This document shows, piece by piece, positions 19,753-28,037 of a stretch of 64,000 nt of DNA. The stretch's first letter is position 1. Every line of letters begins with the position of its first letter. The DNA is from Ideonella_A sp963843805 (GTDB taxonomy: Bacteria; Pseudomonadota; Gammaproteobacteria; Burkholderiales; Burkholderiaceae_C): assembly GCA_963843805.1 (NCBI GenBank), contig CAWJLY010000008.1, positions 372,001-436,000 on the forward strand. Reading direction: 5' to 3'. Both the position numbers and the translations under genes were made by a program. The notes under the pieces were generated by a model. That model saw only the letters and a list, made by a program, of their open reading frames with translations. It was not told the origin of the DNA and did no database searches.

Positions 19753-20091
19753 ATGAACAAAACTCTGCTGGCATTGATCACGACCGCCGCTTTCGGCTTG
19801 TCGAGCGCGCCGCTGTTGGCTGCCGACTTTGCAGGTACGAAGGACGATGCCAAGGCCATGGAGAAAAAGGCCGATGCCGATTACAAGGCGGCCAAGGAAG
19901 TTTGCAAGCCGATGAAAGGTGACGAGGGCAAGGCTTGCATGAAGAAGGCCAAGGCCGAGCATGAGATGGCAGAAGCCCATGCCAAGGGTATTCACGAAAT
20001 GGCCGAGGCCAAGACCGACAAGGAGAAAGCCAAAGTCCAGGCCAAATACGACAAGAAGATGGCCGATGAGCAGATGAAGGCCTCGAAGTAA
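19753..20091 (+). CDS. Small exported lysine/alanine-rich protein
   Basis: Predicted periplasmic protein of 112 residues. A signal peptide is clear (MNKTLLALITTAAFGLSSAP then LLAADF). The mature part is almost entirely charged helix rich in Lys, Ala, Glu and Met, with KADADYKAAKEVCKPMKG and KACMKKAKAEHEMAEAHAKG; it contains two cysteines 14 residues apart. Similar proteins are common and uncharacterised in Burkholderiales. The high-charge helix may form a coiled coil. AGGAG (19739-19743) precedes the ATG. No neighbouring gene hints at a role. Confidence 0.75.
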   Translation: MNKTLLALITTAAFGLSSAPLLAADFAGTKDDAKAMEKKADADYKAAKEVCKPMKGDEGKACMKKAKAEHEMAEAHAKGIHEMAEAKTDKEKAKVQAKYDKKMADEQMKASK

Positions 20092-20138
20092 GTCATCGTT
20101 GAAGGTGAGACCAACCTGCGGCGCGCTGCAATGGTTCG

Positions 20139-21215
20139 TTATGTGAGCGCTTCGCGGTCGGCATCCACCTTCTCGATCTTTCTTTCGGCGACCTCGCGAT
20201 CTTCGCGGTCTGCAGAAAGACGCTCGTTCCGGCTCACGGCGCCGGGGTCGAGGTAGAGGACAGCTTCGATCGGGAAATGGTCAGAGCCGATATCGCGCAG
20301 TCTGGACATCGATACCAGGCTGAAATCGGCCGAGCAGAACACGTGATCGAGCGGCCAGCGCATGAAGGGATACCGTGCGTTGAAGGTGTTGAAGGTGCCG
20401 CGGCCGATGCGAGGGTCGAGCAGGCCGCTGATTTTCTGGAATCGAAGCGTCGTCTGCGACCACGCGACATCGTTCAGATCACCCATGACGATCACCGCGC
20501 GGGTAGGCTGGTCGAGAGAGTCGGCAACCACCAGCAACTCACCGTCACGCTCGGCCGAGGTTTCGTTTTCGGTCGGGCTGGGCGGGGCGGGGTGAAGGCA
20601 GTGCAAGCTCACGCGGCGTCCGGAGCGCAACTGCACCTCGGCATGAATCGACGGCTTGTCATCTTCGACCAGAAATTTCGTTTCGGGATCGATCAGTGGC
20701 AGGCGGGAGTAGAGGTGCATGCCGTACAGGTTGCCGAGCGGGTGCTTGACCGAGTACGGGTAGTCGACGGCAAGTGAATCGAGTTGCGCTTCCCACCAGC
20801 GGTCGGTTTCGACCGTCAGCAGGACGTCGGGCTTGCGATCGCGTACCAGGTCAAGCAGCATTTCAGACTGTCGATTGGTCGTCAGAACGTTCGACACGAT
20901 CAGGTGCAACGTATCGTCCCGGCTTGGCTCGATTGCATCGCACAGCTGCTTGGCATGCAAGAACGTGTAGGGCGCAATTCGCACAATCTGAAACACGATG
21001 CAGGCTGCGAGTGCGCCAGCCAGCAGCCAGTCGAGGCTGCTGTGAAAATCGATGATGCCTATATGGGCGACCAGCGTGACCGAGCCGATGACGGCAATCT
21101 GCACACGCGGAAACTCGAACATGCGCACGGACCACGCATCGCTGCGCAGCAGTGGCAGCAAAGTCCAGATGATGACCAGACCAGCGGTCAGCGTGATCAG
21201 CCAGTGCAGCATCAT
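20139..21215 (-). CDS. Membrane-anchored endonuclease/exonuclease/phosphatase family protein
   Basis: About 358 residues with three N-terminal membrane segments (within LHWLITLTAGLVIIWTLLPL, IAVIGSVTLVAHIGII and LLAGALAACIVFQIV) followed by an EEP domain. EEP motifs are LIVSNVLTTNRQSE, PDVLLTVETDRWW, IVMGDLNDVAWS, PLDHVFCSADF and GSDHFPIEA. In this family the domain hydrolyses phosphodiesters, but the substrate is unknown. The C-terminus is a charged tail (EDREVAERKIEKVDADREAL). Start is one of two adjacent ATGs at 21215 and 21212. The neighbour upstream on the same strand's far side is an MFS gene transcribed in the same direction. Confidence 0.85.
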   Translation of the reverse strand: MMLHWLITLTAGLVIIWTLLPLLRSDAWSVRMFEFPRVQIAVIGSVTLVAHIGIIDFHSSLDWLLAGALAACIVFQIVRIAPYTFLHAKQLCDAIEPSRDDTLHLIVSNVLTTNRQSEMLLDLVRDRKPDVLLTVETDRWWEAQLDSLAVDYPYSVKHPLGNLYGMHLYSRLPLIDPETKFLVEDDKPSIHAEVQLRSGRRVSLHCLHPAPPSPTENETSAERDGELLVVADSLDQPTRAVIVMGDLNDVAWSQTTLRFQKISGLLDPRIGRGTFNTFNARYPFMRWPLDHVFCSADFSLVSMSRLRDIGSDHFPIEAVLYLDPGAVSRNERLSADREDREVAERKIEKVDADREALT

Positions 21216-21394
21216 GGGCTTGATCTGCGCGCTGAGCGGGCGTCGGGACGAGAACGACAAAGACGACTGGCAGGGTTCATATCGGTTGGTCCCGAATGCG
21301 TGAACGGGTCGTTGAAACGTTGAAACTGCGGGCGCGCAACGGTAACCGACACGGACGCTGGTGGTTGTAGTCATTGACCCCGCGAATCGGTCGA

Positions 21395-22774
21395 TCACGA
21401 AGTGCCTGCCACCGGCGCCACCGGCACGTTTGGCGGCACCGGCACGGTTGCCTCGGCGCCGAGCCACTCGTCTTCACTTTGCGGCTGCGGCAATTCGCGC
21501 ACCGCGCGGATCACCGGTGTGCGCCAGGCCGCCACCGCCAACAGCAAGGCGCTGCCACCGGCAAATGCCAGTGACGCACGCAGCCCGACATGTTCACCGA
21601 GCCAGCCGCCAAGCAAAGCGCCGGGTCCGGCAGGCAGCAGGATCAGCCAACGCATTGTGCTGGTCATGCGCCCGAGCAGCGGCTCGGGCGTCACCGCCTG
21701 GCGCAGCGCCAGAAAGTTGATGAAGACCAGCACGGCGCCGGCCGCAAAGAGCAGCAGCATCAGCCCGAACAGCGGCGCACCCCAGGCATTGGCGGGAACG
21801 AACGACAGCAACAGCCAGCCTGCGCCGCAAACTGCAAAACCCACCACCAGGCTGGGCCCGGGGCCGATTCGCCGGCTGATCCGGTTGCCGAATACGCTGG
21901 CGATGACCGTTCCGACTCCCATGCCCATGTAGCTCAGGCCGATGGACTGCTCGTTCATGCCCAGCGTGCGAGTGGCAAACAGGATCTGCACGACGATGGC
22001 CGCGTGATGGCACATCTGCCACACACCCACCGCGATGGCCAATGCAACCAGCAGGCGGTTGCTGGAAACGAAACGCAAGCCTGCGCGCAGGTCGCGCCAG
22101 AACCTGGCGTCGCTGCGGCGCACGCGCTGTTCGTTGACCACAACGCCGCGCAAAATCGTCGCCGAGACGATCAGCATCACGGCGTCGACCAGCAAGGCCA
22201 ATGGTGCGCCGACCACCTTGATCAAGGCGCCCGCCAGGCCTGGGCCTGCCACTTCGGCGCCCGAACTTGCCAAAGCGTTCTTCGCATAGGCCTCGACCAG
22301 CCGGCCGCGCCCGACCACTTGCGTCAGTACGATCTGCGCTGCGGTGCCCGCGGTGGTGTAGACGGTACCGATGACAAAACCCGCGATATACAGCCAGGTC
22401 ATCGACAGCCAGCCCATCCACCAGGCGAACGGCACGCTGGCAACCACCAAAGCCAGCGCCGATTCGCCGTAGATGTAGACCGGCAGCTTGCGGACCCGAT
22501 CGAGCCAGACGCCGGACGGCAGCGAGAACAGCACGAACGGCAGGATTTCCATCGCCGTCAACAAGCCCATCTCGGTCGGGCTCGCGTGCAGCAACACGGC
22601 GGCAGTCAGCGGCAGCGCCAGCATCGTGACTTGCCCGCCGAACGAGCTGATCAGGATGGACGTCCACAGCCGGCGATAAGTCGCATTGCGCAACAGGTCG
22701 CCGGCAGGCAGGGCCAAGCCCGTCAGCCAGCGACCGTGCATCAGGTTCCTGATTTGAAGAAGCCCCGTTTTCAT
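21395..22774 (-). CDS. MFS transporter, DHA3/EntS-like
   Basis: Inner-membrane transporter of 459 residues with about twelve membrane segments. Recognisable parts are YRRLWTSILISSFGGQVTML, MGLLTAMEILPFVLFSLPSG followed by VWLDRVRKLPVYI (the motif A loop), SSGAEVAGPGLAGALI and GMGVGTVIASVFGNRISRR. This fits the DHA3 group that includes EntS and macrolide exporters; the substrate is not known. I took ATG 22774 as start because it has an upstream purine-rich AAGAGGG region on the minus strand. The extreme C-terminus is proline/valine-rich (VPVPPNVPVAPVAGTS). Confidence 0.83.
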   Translation of the reverse strand: MKTGLLQIRNLMHGRWLTGLALPAGDLLRNATYRRLWTSILISSFGGQVTMLALPLTAAVLLHASPTEMGLLTAMEILPFVLFSLPSGVWLDRVRKLPVYIYGESALALVVASVPFAWWMGWLSMTWLYIAGFVIGTVYTTAGTAAQIVLTQVVGRGRLVEAYAKNALASSGAEVAGPGLAGALIKVVGAPLALLVDAVMLIVSATILRGVVVNEQRVRRSDARFWRDLRAGLRFVSSNRLLVALAIAVGVWQMCHHAAIVVQILFATRTLGMNEQSIGLSYMGMGVGTVIASVFGNRISRRIGPGPSLVVGFAVCGAGWLLLSFVPANAWGAPLFGLMLLLFAAGAVLVFINFLALRQAVTPEPLLGRMTSTMRWLILLPAGPGALLGGWLGEHVGLRASLAFAGGSALLLAVAAWRTPVIRAVRELPQPQSEDEWLGAEATVPVPPNVPVAPVAGTS

Positions 22775-23205
22775 GGTGGCGACCCTCTTTTTCTTCTCTC
22801 TGCGGGGCCTTGTGGGCACCCTGGCGAGTCGTGTTGCGACTCAGGGCAGCGGGAGAATGGACAGGCACTTCTTCCGCTGATCTCTCAGCGGAACTTCGGG
22901 TGGAAGTTGTATGCCGAGAGGCCTAGATACCGGCGACTGCCGACGCGAACCGGGGGTTCGCAGCACCGATGACCGCACGCGCAAAACGGCACATCAGCAC
23001 GCCGCCGCGTCGCGCGGTGAGTGGGGAGCTGATGGGCAGGGGTTTCATCGGGGGCTTTCGGTGACTCAGGCGCGAATCCTAGCAGCGCCCGGCCGAGGCG
23101 CGCAAGGTCGACAGCCCTCGAAGTGTGGCGCCGAATCCACTGCCGGGCTCGCCGCGCACGGAGGGTCGGGCCGCCCGTCGAGAATGCGCCAACGAGCCGC
23201 CGCCC
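22775..23205. other. Divergent promoter region between two MFS genes
   Basis: About 430 bases separating divergent transporter genes. It must hold both promoters. No strong consensus hexamers, operator dyad, small gene or RNA was recognised. Confidence 0.4.
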
Positions 23206-24531
23206 ATGCCATTGTTCGCACCAACATCCCTCAACCCCGGAGTCGGTCGACGCGAAGTCTTCGGCTGGGCAATGTACGACTTTGCCAACTCGGGCTACAC
23301 CACGGTCGTGCTGACGGCGGTCTTCAATGCCTATTTCGTCAGCGTGATTGCCGGCAATGCCAGCTGGGCCACCTTCGCCTGGACGCTCGCGCTTTCGGTC
23401 TCCAGCGCAATCGTGATGGTGACGATGCCGATGATCGGCGCCTACGCCGATCTGCGCGCTGCCAAGAAGCGCCTGCTGGTGCTGAGCACCCTCGGCTGTG
23501 TCGCCGCCACCGCGGTGCTGGCGCTCGCCGGGCCGGGTGATCTGGCGCTGGCCGTCGTCGCCATCATCGTCTCCAACCTGTTCTATTCGTACGGCGAGGC
23601 CTTGATCGCCGCTTTTCTGCCCGAACTGGCGCGGCGCGAGGCCTTGGGTCGGGTGTCCGGCTGGGGCTGGAGCTTCGGCTACTTCGGCGGCATGCTGACG
23701 CTCGGCCTGAGCCTCGGCTATGTGATCTGGGCGCAGGCGCAGGGGCAACCGGCCGCACAGTTTGTTCCGGTGACGATGCTGATCACCGCTGGCATCTATC
23801 TGCTGTCATCGCTCGTCACCTTTGCGCTGCTGAAAGAGCGCGCCGCGGCCCAGCCACAAGCCTTCGCAGCCCGTGCCGGCGGCATCCACGCATCCGTGCT
23901 GCGGCTGGTTCAAACCTGGCGTGATGCGCAACGCTATCAAGATTTTGTCTGGCTGATGGCGACCGCCCTGGCTTACCAGGCCGGCATCGCGGTGGTGATT
24001 GCGCTGGCGGCTGTCTACGCCGAGCAGGTATTGGGCTTCCAGCAGCAGCAGACCATGATGCTCGTATTCCTGGTCAATATCACGGCGGCCATCGGCGCAT
24101 TCGCGTTTGGTTATTGGCAGGATCGAATCGGTCACAAACCTGCGCTGGCGGTCACGCTGTGGGGCTGGGTGGTGATGACGCTGCTGGCCTATCTGGCGCA
24201 AACGGCCACGCTGTTCTGGGTGGCCGCGGTATTTGCCGGGCTGTGCATGGGTTCGAGCCAGTCGGCCGGTCGGGCATTGGCCGCGTTGTTTGCACCGGAT
24301 TCGCAACGCGCCGAGTTCTTCGGGCTGTGGACTTTCGCAACCCGGCTGTCGGTGATCATCGGCCCGCTGACCTACGGGCTGATCACCTTGCTGACCGCCG
24401 GCAACCACCGTGTCGCCATCCTGTCGACCGGCGTCTTCTTTCTGATCGGCCTCGCGCTGCTGCGCCGCGTCGATGTGCAACGTGGCAGCCGCGCTGCCGA
24501 CGAGGCAGCCGCGCCCCACCGTGCCGCCTAA
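23206..24531 (+). CDS. UMF1-family (Atg22-like) MFS transporter
   Basis: Inner-membrane permease of 441 residues of the UMF1/Atg22-like MFS family. The diagnostic N-terminal block is REVFGWAMYDFANSGYTTVV followed by VFNAYFV. Other family blocks are GRVSGWGWSFGYFGGMLTLG, FVWLMATALAYQAGIAVVIA and SSQSAGRALAALFAPDSQRAEF. The fungal relatives release amino acids from vacuoles; bacterial substrates are unknown. ATG 23206 gives a short soluble leader. Its TAA stop overlaps the stop codon of the convergent extensin-like gene. Confidence 0.87.
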   Translation: MPLFAPTSLNPGVGRREVFGWAMYDFANSGYTTVVLTAVFNAYFVSVIAGNASWATFAWTLALSVSSAIVMVTMPMIGAYADLRAAKKRLLVLSTLGCVAATAVLALAGPGDLALAVVAIIVSNLFYSYGEALIAAFLPELARREALGRVSGWGWSFGYFGGMLTLGLSLGYVIWAQAQGQPAAQFVPVTMLITAGIYLLSSLVTFALLKERAAAQPQAFAARAGGIHASVLRLVQTWRDAQRYQDFVWLMATALAYQAGIAVVIALAAVYAEQVLGFQQQQTMMLVFLVNITAAIGAFAFGYWQDRIGHKPALAVTLWGWVVMTLLAYLAQTATLFWVAAVFAGLCMGSSQSAGRALAALFAPDSQRAEFFGLWTFATRLSVIIGPLTYGLITLLTAGNHRVAILSTGVFFLIGLALLRRVDVQRGSRAADEAAAPHRAA

Positions 24532-25217
24532 CGACAGGCCCGAAACGGCCCGCGGTCCAGGTGCAGGTGATCGGCATGGGCGGCGTTGTAGTCGGGGCTC
24601 AAAACGGCATCGAAATAAGTGCAGGCGCCGCTGCGGACAGCGCGCAGGAAGCGCGCCTCGGCGCCCTCGCCTTTCCAGTTTCGCGCCACCGTGGCGCGGC
24701 GACCGCCTGCGATCACGAAACCGGCCACGTCGATTGCATCGGCGCTGGCGTGTTGGCTGCGCCGGCCTTCGGCCCGGCCGTAGACATTGCGGCAAGCCAG
24801 ACTGCCGAAATGATCGACCCGTTGCACCGGCTGCCCGAATTCGCGCTGCGCGGCCGGCAGCACCACATGGTGTTCCCACAAGGCCAGCGACACGGCCGCC
24901 CGGCACGACAGCGTCACCGCGTCGCCGATCTGCAGCGCGGTTCGACTGACGCGAACCGAGTTGCGCAATTCGCAGCCGTTGTCGGTGTCACGATCTTCCA
25001 GTCGCGTGTATTGCAGGGGGGTCGATGCCAGCAAGGCCTGGCATGAACCAGCGTCGAGGCGTTCGAGCTTGAACCGGGTCAGCCAGTTCGGTGGATCGGC
25101 AAACGCCAGCGGCAGCCACGGGTTGTACTGATCGGGAAGGTGTTGCCACGCCCACCAGCTGCCCGCGGCCAGCGCCATCCAGGCCACGACAGTGGTCATC
25201 CATGTTCGACTGCTCAT
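24528..25217 (-). CDS. Extensin-like C-terminal domain protein
   Basis: Membrane-anchored or exported protein of 229 residues carrying the bacterial extensin-like C-terminal domain, a fold related to M15 peptidases. One N-terminal hydrophobic segment (TTVVAWMALAAGSWWAWQHL) is followed by LDAGSCQALLAS, CELRNSVRVSR, FGSLACRNVYGR, SQHASADAIDVAGFVI and HADHLHLDRGPFRACR. The His and Asp of SQHASADAID and the final HADHLH match the likely zinc/active-site pattern. Periplasmic peptidoglycan-related activity is inferred, not shown. Start ATG 25217. The next gene, a lytic transglycosylase, is divergent and begins only 56 bases away, giving a cell-wall themed pair. Confidence 0.83.
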   Translation of the reverse strand: MSSRTWMTTVVAWMALAAGSWWAWQHLPDQYNPWLPLAFADPPNWLTRFKLERLDAGSCQALLASTPLQYTRLEDRDTDNGCELRNSVRVSRTALQIGDAVTLSCRAAVSLALWEHHVVLPAAQREFGQPVQRVDHFGSLACRNVYGRAEGRRSQHASADAIDVAGFVIAGGRRATVARNWKGEGAEARFLRAVRSGACTYFDAVLSPDYNAAHADHLHLDRGPFRACR

Positions 25218-25273
25218 GGGTGGATTCTTGCCCGACGGGGAACAAATCGCCGACCAGGGCCAGAATCGGGCGG

Positions 25274-26578
25274 ATGAACGTTCAAACGGTTGACCCGAAC
25301 CCATGCCGCCGGGGCATTTCGACAGCGCTGCTGACCGGTATCCTCGCCGGCTGCGCTGCGACACCCTCGATCGCTCCGCTGCCCCAGTTTGCCGCGCCAA
25401 GCGCGCCAAGCCTGACTGCGCCGGTCGAGACCACGCCCAAGCCATCGACAGCCCGCGAACAACCCGCCGGCTTTGCAGCCTGGGTCGACCGATTCAAGGC
25501 AACCGCCCGGGCTGCGGGCATCGACGAGGCCACGCTCGCCAGCGCTTTCGCTCATGTGCAGCAGCTGCCGCGGATCGTCGAGCAGGATCGGGCACAGCCC
25601 GAGTTCACGCGCAGCGTCTGGGACTATCTCGACCGCGCCGTCTCCGCGCAACGAATCAATCGCGGGCAAGACAAGCTGTTGCAGGTTCGCGGCACGTTCG
25701 ACCGCGTTGCCGCCCGCTACGGGGTGCCGGCAGAAATTGTCGTCGCCATCTGGGGAATCGAAAGCAACTACGGCAGCAACGTCGGCGACATCCCCATCAT
25801 CGATGCGCTGGCCACCTTGGCCTTCGACGGCCGGCGCGAGGAATGGGCGAGTGGCCAATTGCTGGCAGCCCTGAAGATCCTGCAGAAGCGGGATATCGAC
25901 CGCGAGCGGATGATCGGTTCGTGGGCCGGCGCGATGGGGCAGACGCAGTTTCTGCCATCCAATTTTCTCGCCTATGCAGTCGATGCCGATGGCGATGGCC
26001 GGCGGGACCTGTGGGGAAGTGATGCCGATGTGATGGCGTCGACCGCCAATTTCCTGGCGCGCTCGGGCTGGCAGGCCGGACAGCCGTGGGGCGTCGAGGT
26101 GAGGTTGCCGGCAGGGTTCGATCTGAGCCGCGCCGATGGCGAATTGCGCCAGCCGGCCGCGGTCTGGCAGCTCGAAGGTCTGCGTTTGATGAATGGCGAT
26201 GCACTGCCGCCAATCGGCGATGCCTCGATCCTGTTGCCAGCCGGAGCACGGGGGCCTGCTTTTCTGGTCGGTCCCAACTTCCGCACCATCTTGCGCTACA
26301 ACAATTCAACCAGTTACGCGCTGGCGGTCGGACTGCTGGCCCAGCAGATCGCAGGTGGCACGGGGGTTCAGGCCGGCTGGCCGCGCGAACTGCGAGAGCT
26401 CACGCGCAGCCAATTGCTGACGCTGCAGAAGGCGCTGAACGAACGAGGCTTCAACAGCGGCACGCCCGACGGCATCATGGGGCCGGCCACACGCAACGGC
26501 ATTCGCCAATACCAGCGCAGCCAGGGCCTGCCTGCCGATGGATATCCGACGCAGGAGTTGTTGCAACGCCTGCCCTGA
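25274..26578 (+). CDS. mltB: Membrane-bound lytic murein transglycosylase B
   Basis: Periplasmic lytic transglycosylase (SLT 3 type) that cleaves peptidoglycan with formation of 1,6-anhydro-MurNAc. The N-terminus has a lipobox-like LTGILAGCA, so probably a lipoprotein. A Pro/Thr-rich linker precedes the catalytic domain with VVAIWGIESNYGSNVG (catalytic Glu), GSWAGAMGQTQFLPSNFL and YAVDADGDGRRDLWGS. The C-terminal 60 residues are a peptidoglycan-binding domain (LQKALNERGFNSGTPDGIMG). Length of 434 residues fits MltB with this extra domain. ATG 25274 chosen because the signal begins shortly after it. Confidence 0.93.
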   Translation: MNVQTVDPNPCRRGISTALLTGILAGCAATPSIAPLPQFAAPSAPSLTAPVETTPKPSTAREQPAGFAAWVDRFKATARAAGIDEATLASAFAHVQQLPRIVEQDRAQPEFTRSVWDYLDRAVSAQRINRGQDKLLQVRGTFDRVAARYGVPAEIVVAIWGIESNYGSNVGDIPIIDALATLAFDGRREEWASGQLLAALKILQKRDIDRERMIGSWAGAMGQTQFLPSNFLAYAVDADGDGRRDLWGSDADVMASTANFLARSGWQAGQPWGVEVRLPAGFDLSRADGELRQPAAVWQLEGLRLMNGDALPPIGDASILLPAGARGPAFLVGPNFRTILRYNNSTSYALAVGLLAQQIAGGTGVQAGWPRELRELTRSQLLTLQKALNERGFNSGTPDGIMGPATRNGIRQYQRSQGLPADGYPTQELLQRLP

Positions 26579-26836
26579 AAGAACGACGTCGGGCCACGGA
26601 CACAACGGCGAACACGGCGTCGCCGCGGAATCGCAGGCGGGGGAACCAAAAAACTGCCTGCTGCGGCTTCGCTGCCAGCGTCTGCGCAGGCGCTCGCCGT
26701 CGGCTTGCGGACCGTCATGGCCAGCGGCAGTCCGTCGCCGCGCCATGCATTTCGTCTGAATGGGACGGTCGGAGCCATCGGGTGCTCCTAAACTCCACGC
26801 CCACAAGCCTGGAGAGCTGGGTGGCGAGGGGAGACG

Positions 26837-28025
26837 ATGAAGATGCGATGGTTGATCGGCGGCATTGCCGTGCTTGCGCTGGCGGCCACGGGTGGTGCCT
26901 GGCAAGCCGGCATCCTGAAGATTCCCGCCGGAATGCCCGGCGGCGGCGACAAGCCCAAAAAGCCCGACGTCGCGTTTGCGTTTGTTGCCGACGAGCTGGT
27001 GCGGCCGGTGTTGGCGACGATGCCCGAAGTGATCGAGTTCTCGGGTCCGCTGGTCGCGCCGTCGACGGCCGTTGTGCGCGCCAAGGCGAAGGGTCAGTCT
27101 GATCGAGCTGCGGGTCGCTGAAGGCCAGCGTGTGACCAGCGGCCAGCCGCTCGGCCGGATCGATATCGCCGACCAGGCCAGCCGGCTTGACGAGCGCCGT
27201 GCGGCCGTCGAATCGGCGCGTTCAGCGCTGGCGCAAGCCGAGCGCACCAAGGCGTCGAACGAGCGGCTGGCGGCGCAAAATTTCATCTCGCCGATTGCGC
27301 TGGAGGCTTCGCGTTCGGCGATGGACAACGCACAGGCGCAGATGACGCAGGCGCAGGCGCTGCTCGAAACCACCCGCGTTGCGATGCGCGACGCCGCACT
27401 GACGGCGCCGATTGGTGGCATCGTCGCCAAGCGCCATGTCCTGGCCGGCGAAAACCTCAGCCCCGAGCAGCCGGTGCTGACCATCGTCGACCTGGCAAGG
27501 CTCGAGCTGGCGGGCAACGTCGGTACCCATCTGGTCAGCCGCTTGTCCGCCGGGCTGCCGGTGCAAGTCAGCGTCGAAGGCAGCAGCAAGCCGGTCGACG
27601 GTCGGATTGCACGCATCGCCCCGGCCGCCGAGCCGGGCACCCGATCGATCGCGGTGACGGTCGAGCTGAAAAATCCGGGCGACATCTTTCGCGCCGGCCA
27701 GTACGCGGTCGCCCGCGTCGAGCTGGCCGATGACATCGCCCGCCTGACCTTGCCGCAGATCGCAATCGGCAACAACGGTGGCCAAGCCCATGTGTGGGTA
27801 ATCGAGAACGGCGTGCTCGGTCAGCGCACGGTCACCCTGGGGCGTGTCGACCCCCGTGCCGGGCGGGTCGAGGTGCTGCAGGGCGTCGATGTGACGGCGG
27901 TCGTGCTGGCGGCCCGCTACAACGATCTGAAGGATGGCCGCAAGGCCTCGGTCGCGGACACGCGGCCGGCGTCGGTGGCGGCCAGCGCACTGCCGGCAGG
28001 CGCCAGTGCGCCGCGCCCCCAGTAG
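26837..28025 (+). CDS. RND efflux periplasmic adaptor subunit (frameshifted)
   Basis: Membrane fusion protein (HlyD/AcrA family) linking an RND pump to an outer-membrane channel. A single N-terminal membrane segment (WLIGGIAVLALAATGGAW) is followed by EFSGPLVAPSTAVVRAKAKG, lipoyl-domain IELRVAEGQRVTSGQPLGRI, a hairpin with SALAQAERTKASNERLAAQ, and APIGGIVAKRHVLAGENLSP. One +1 insertion near 27093 divides RAKAKG from SLIELRV. Start ATG 26837 follows GGGGA. The RND transporter begins 12 bases after the stop, so the two are an operon. No outer-membrane factor gene is near. Confidence 0.9.
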
Positions 28026-28037
28026 GCGCGCGAGGCC

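Noticed and set aside
17611..20100. Exact direct repeat of the tRNA-Ser 3' end (attachment site)
   Set aside because: Only a weak partial resemblance (GCTCTCGCCAGA near 19485) was found, not a convincing duplicate.
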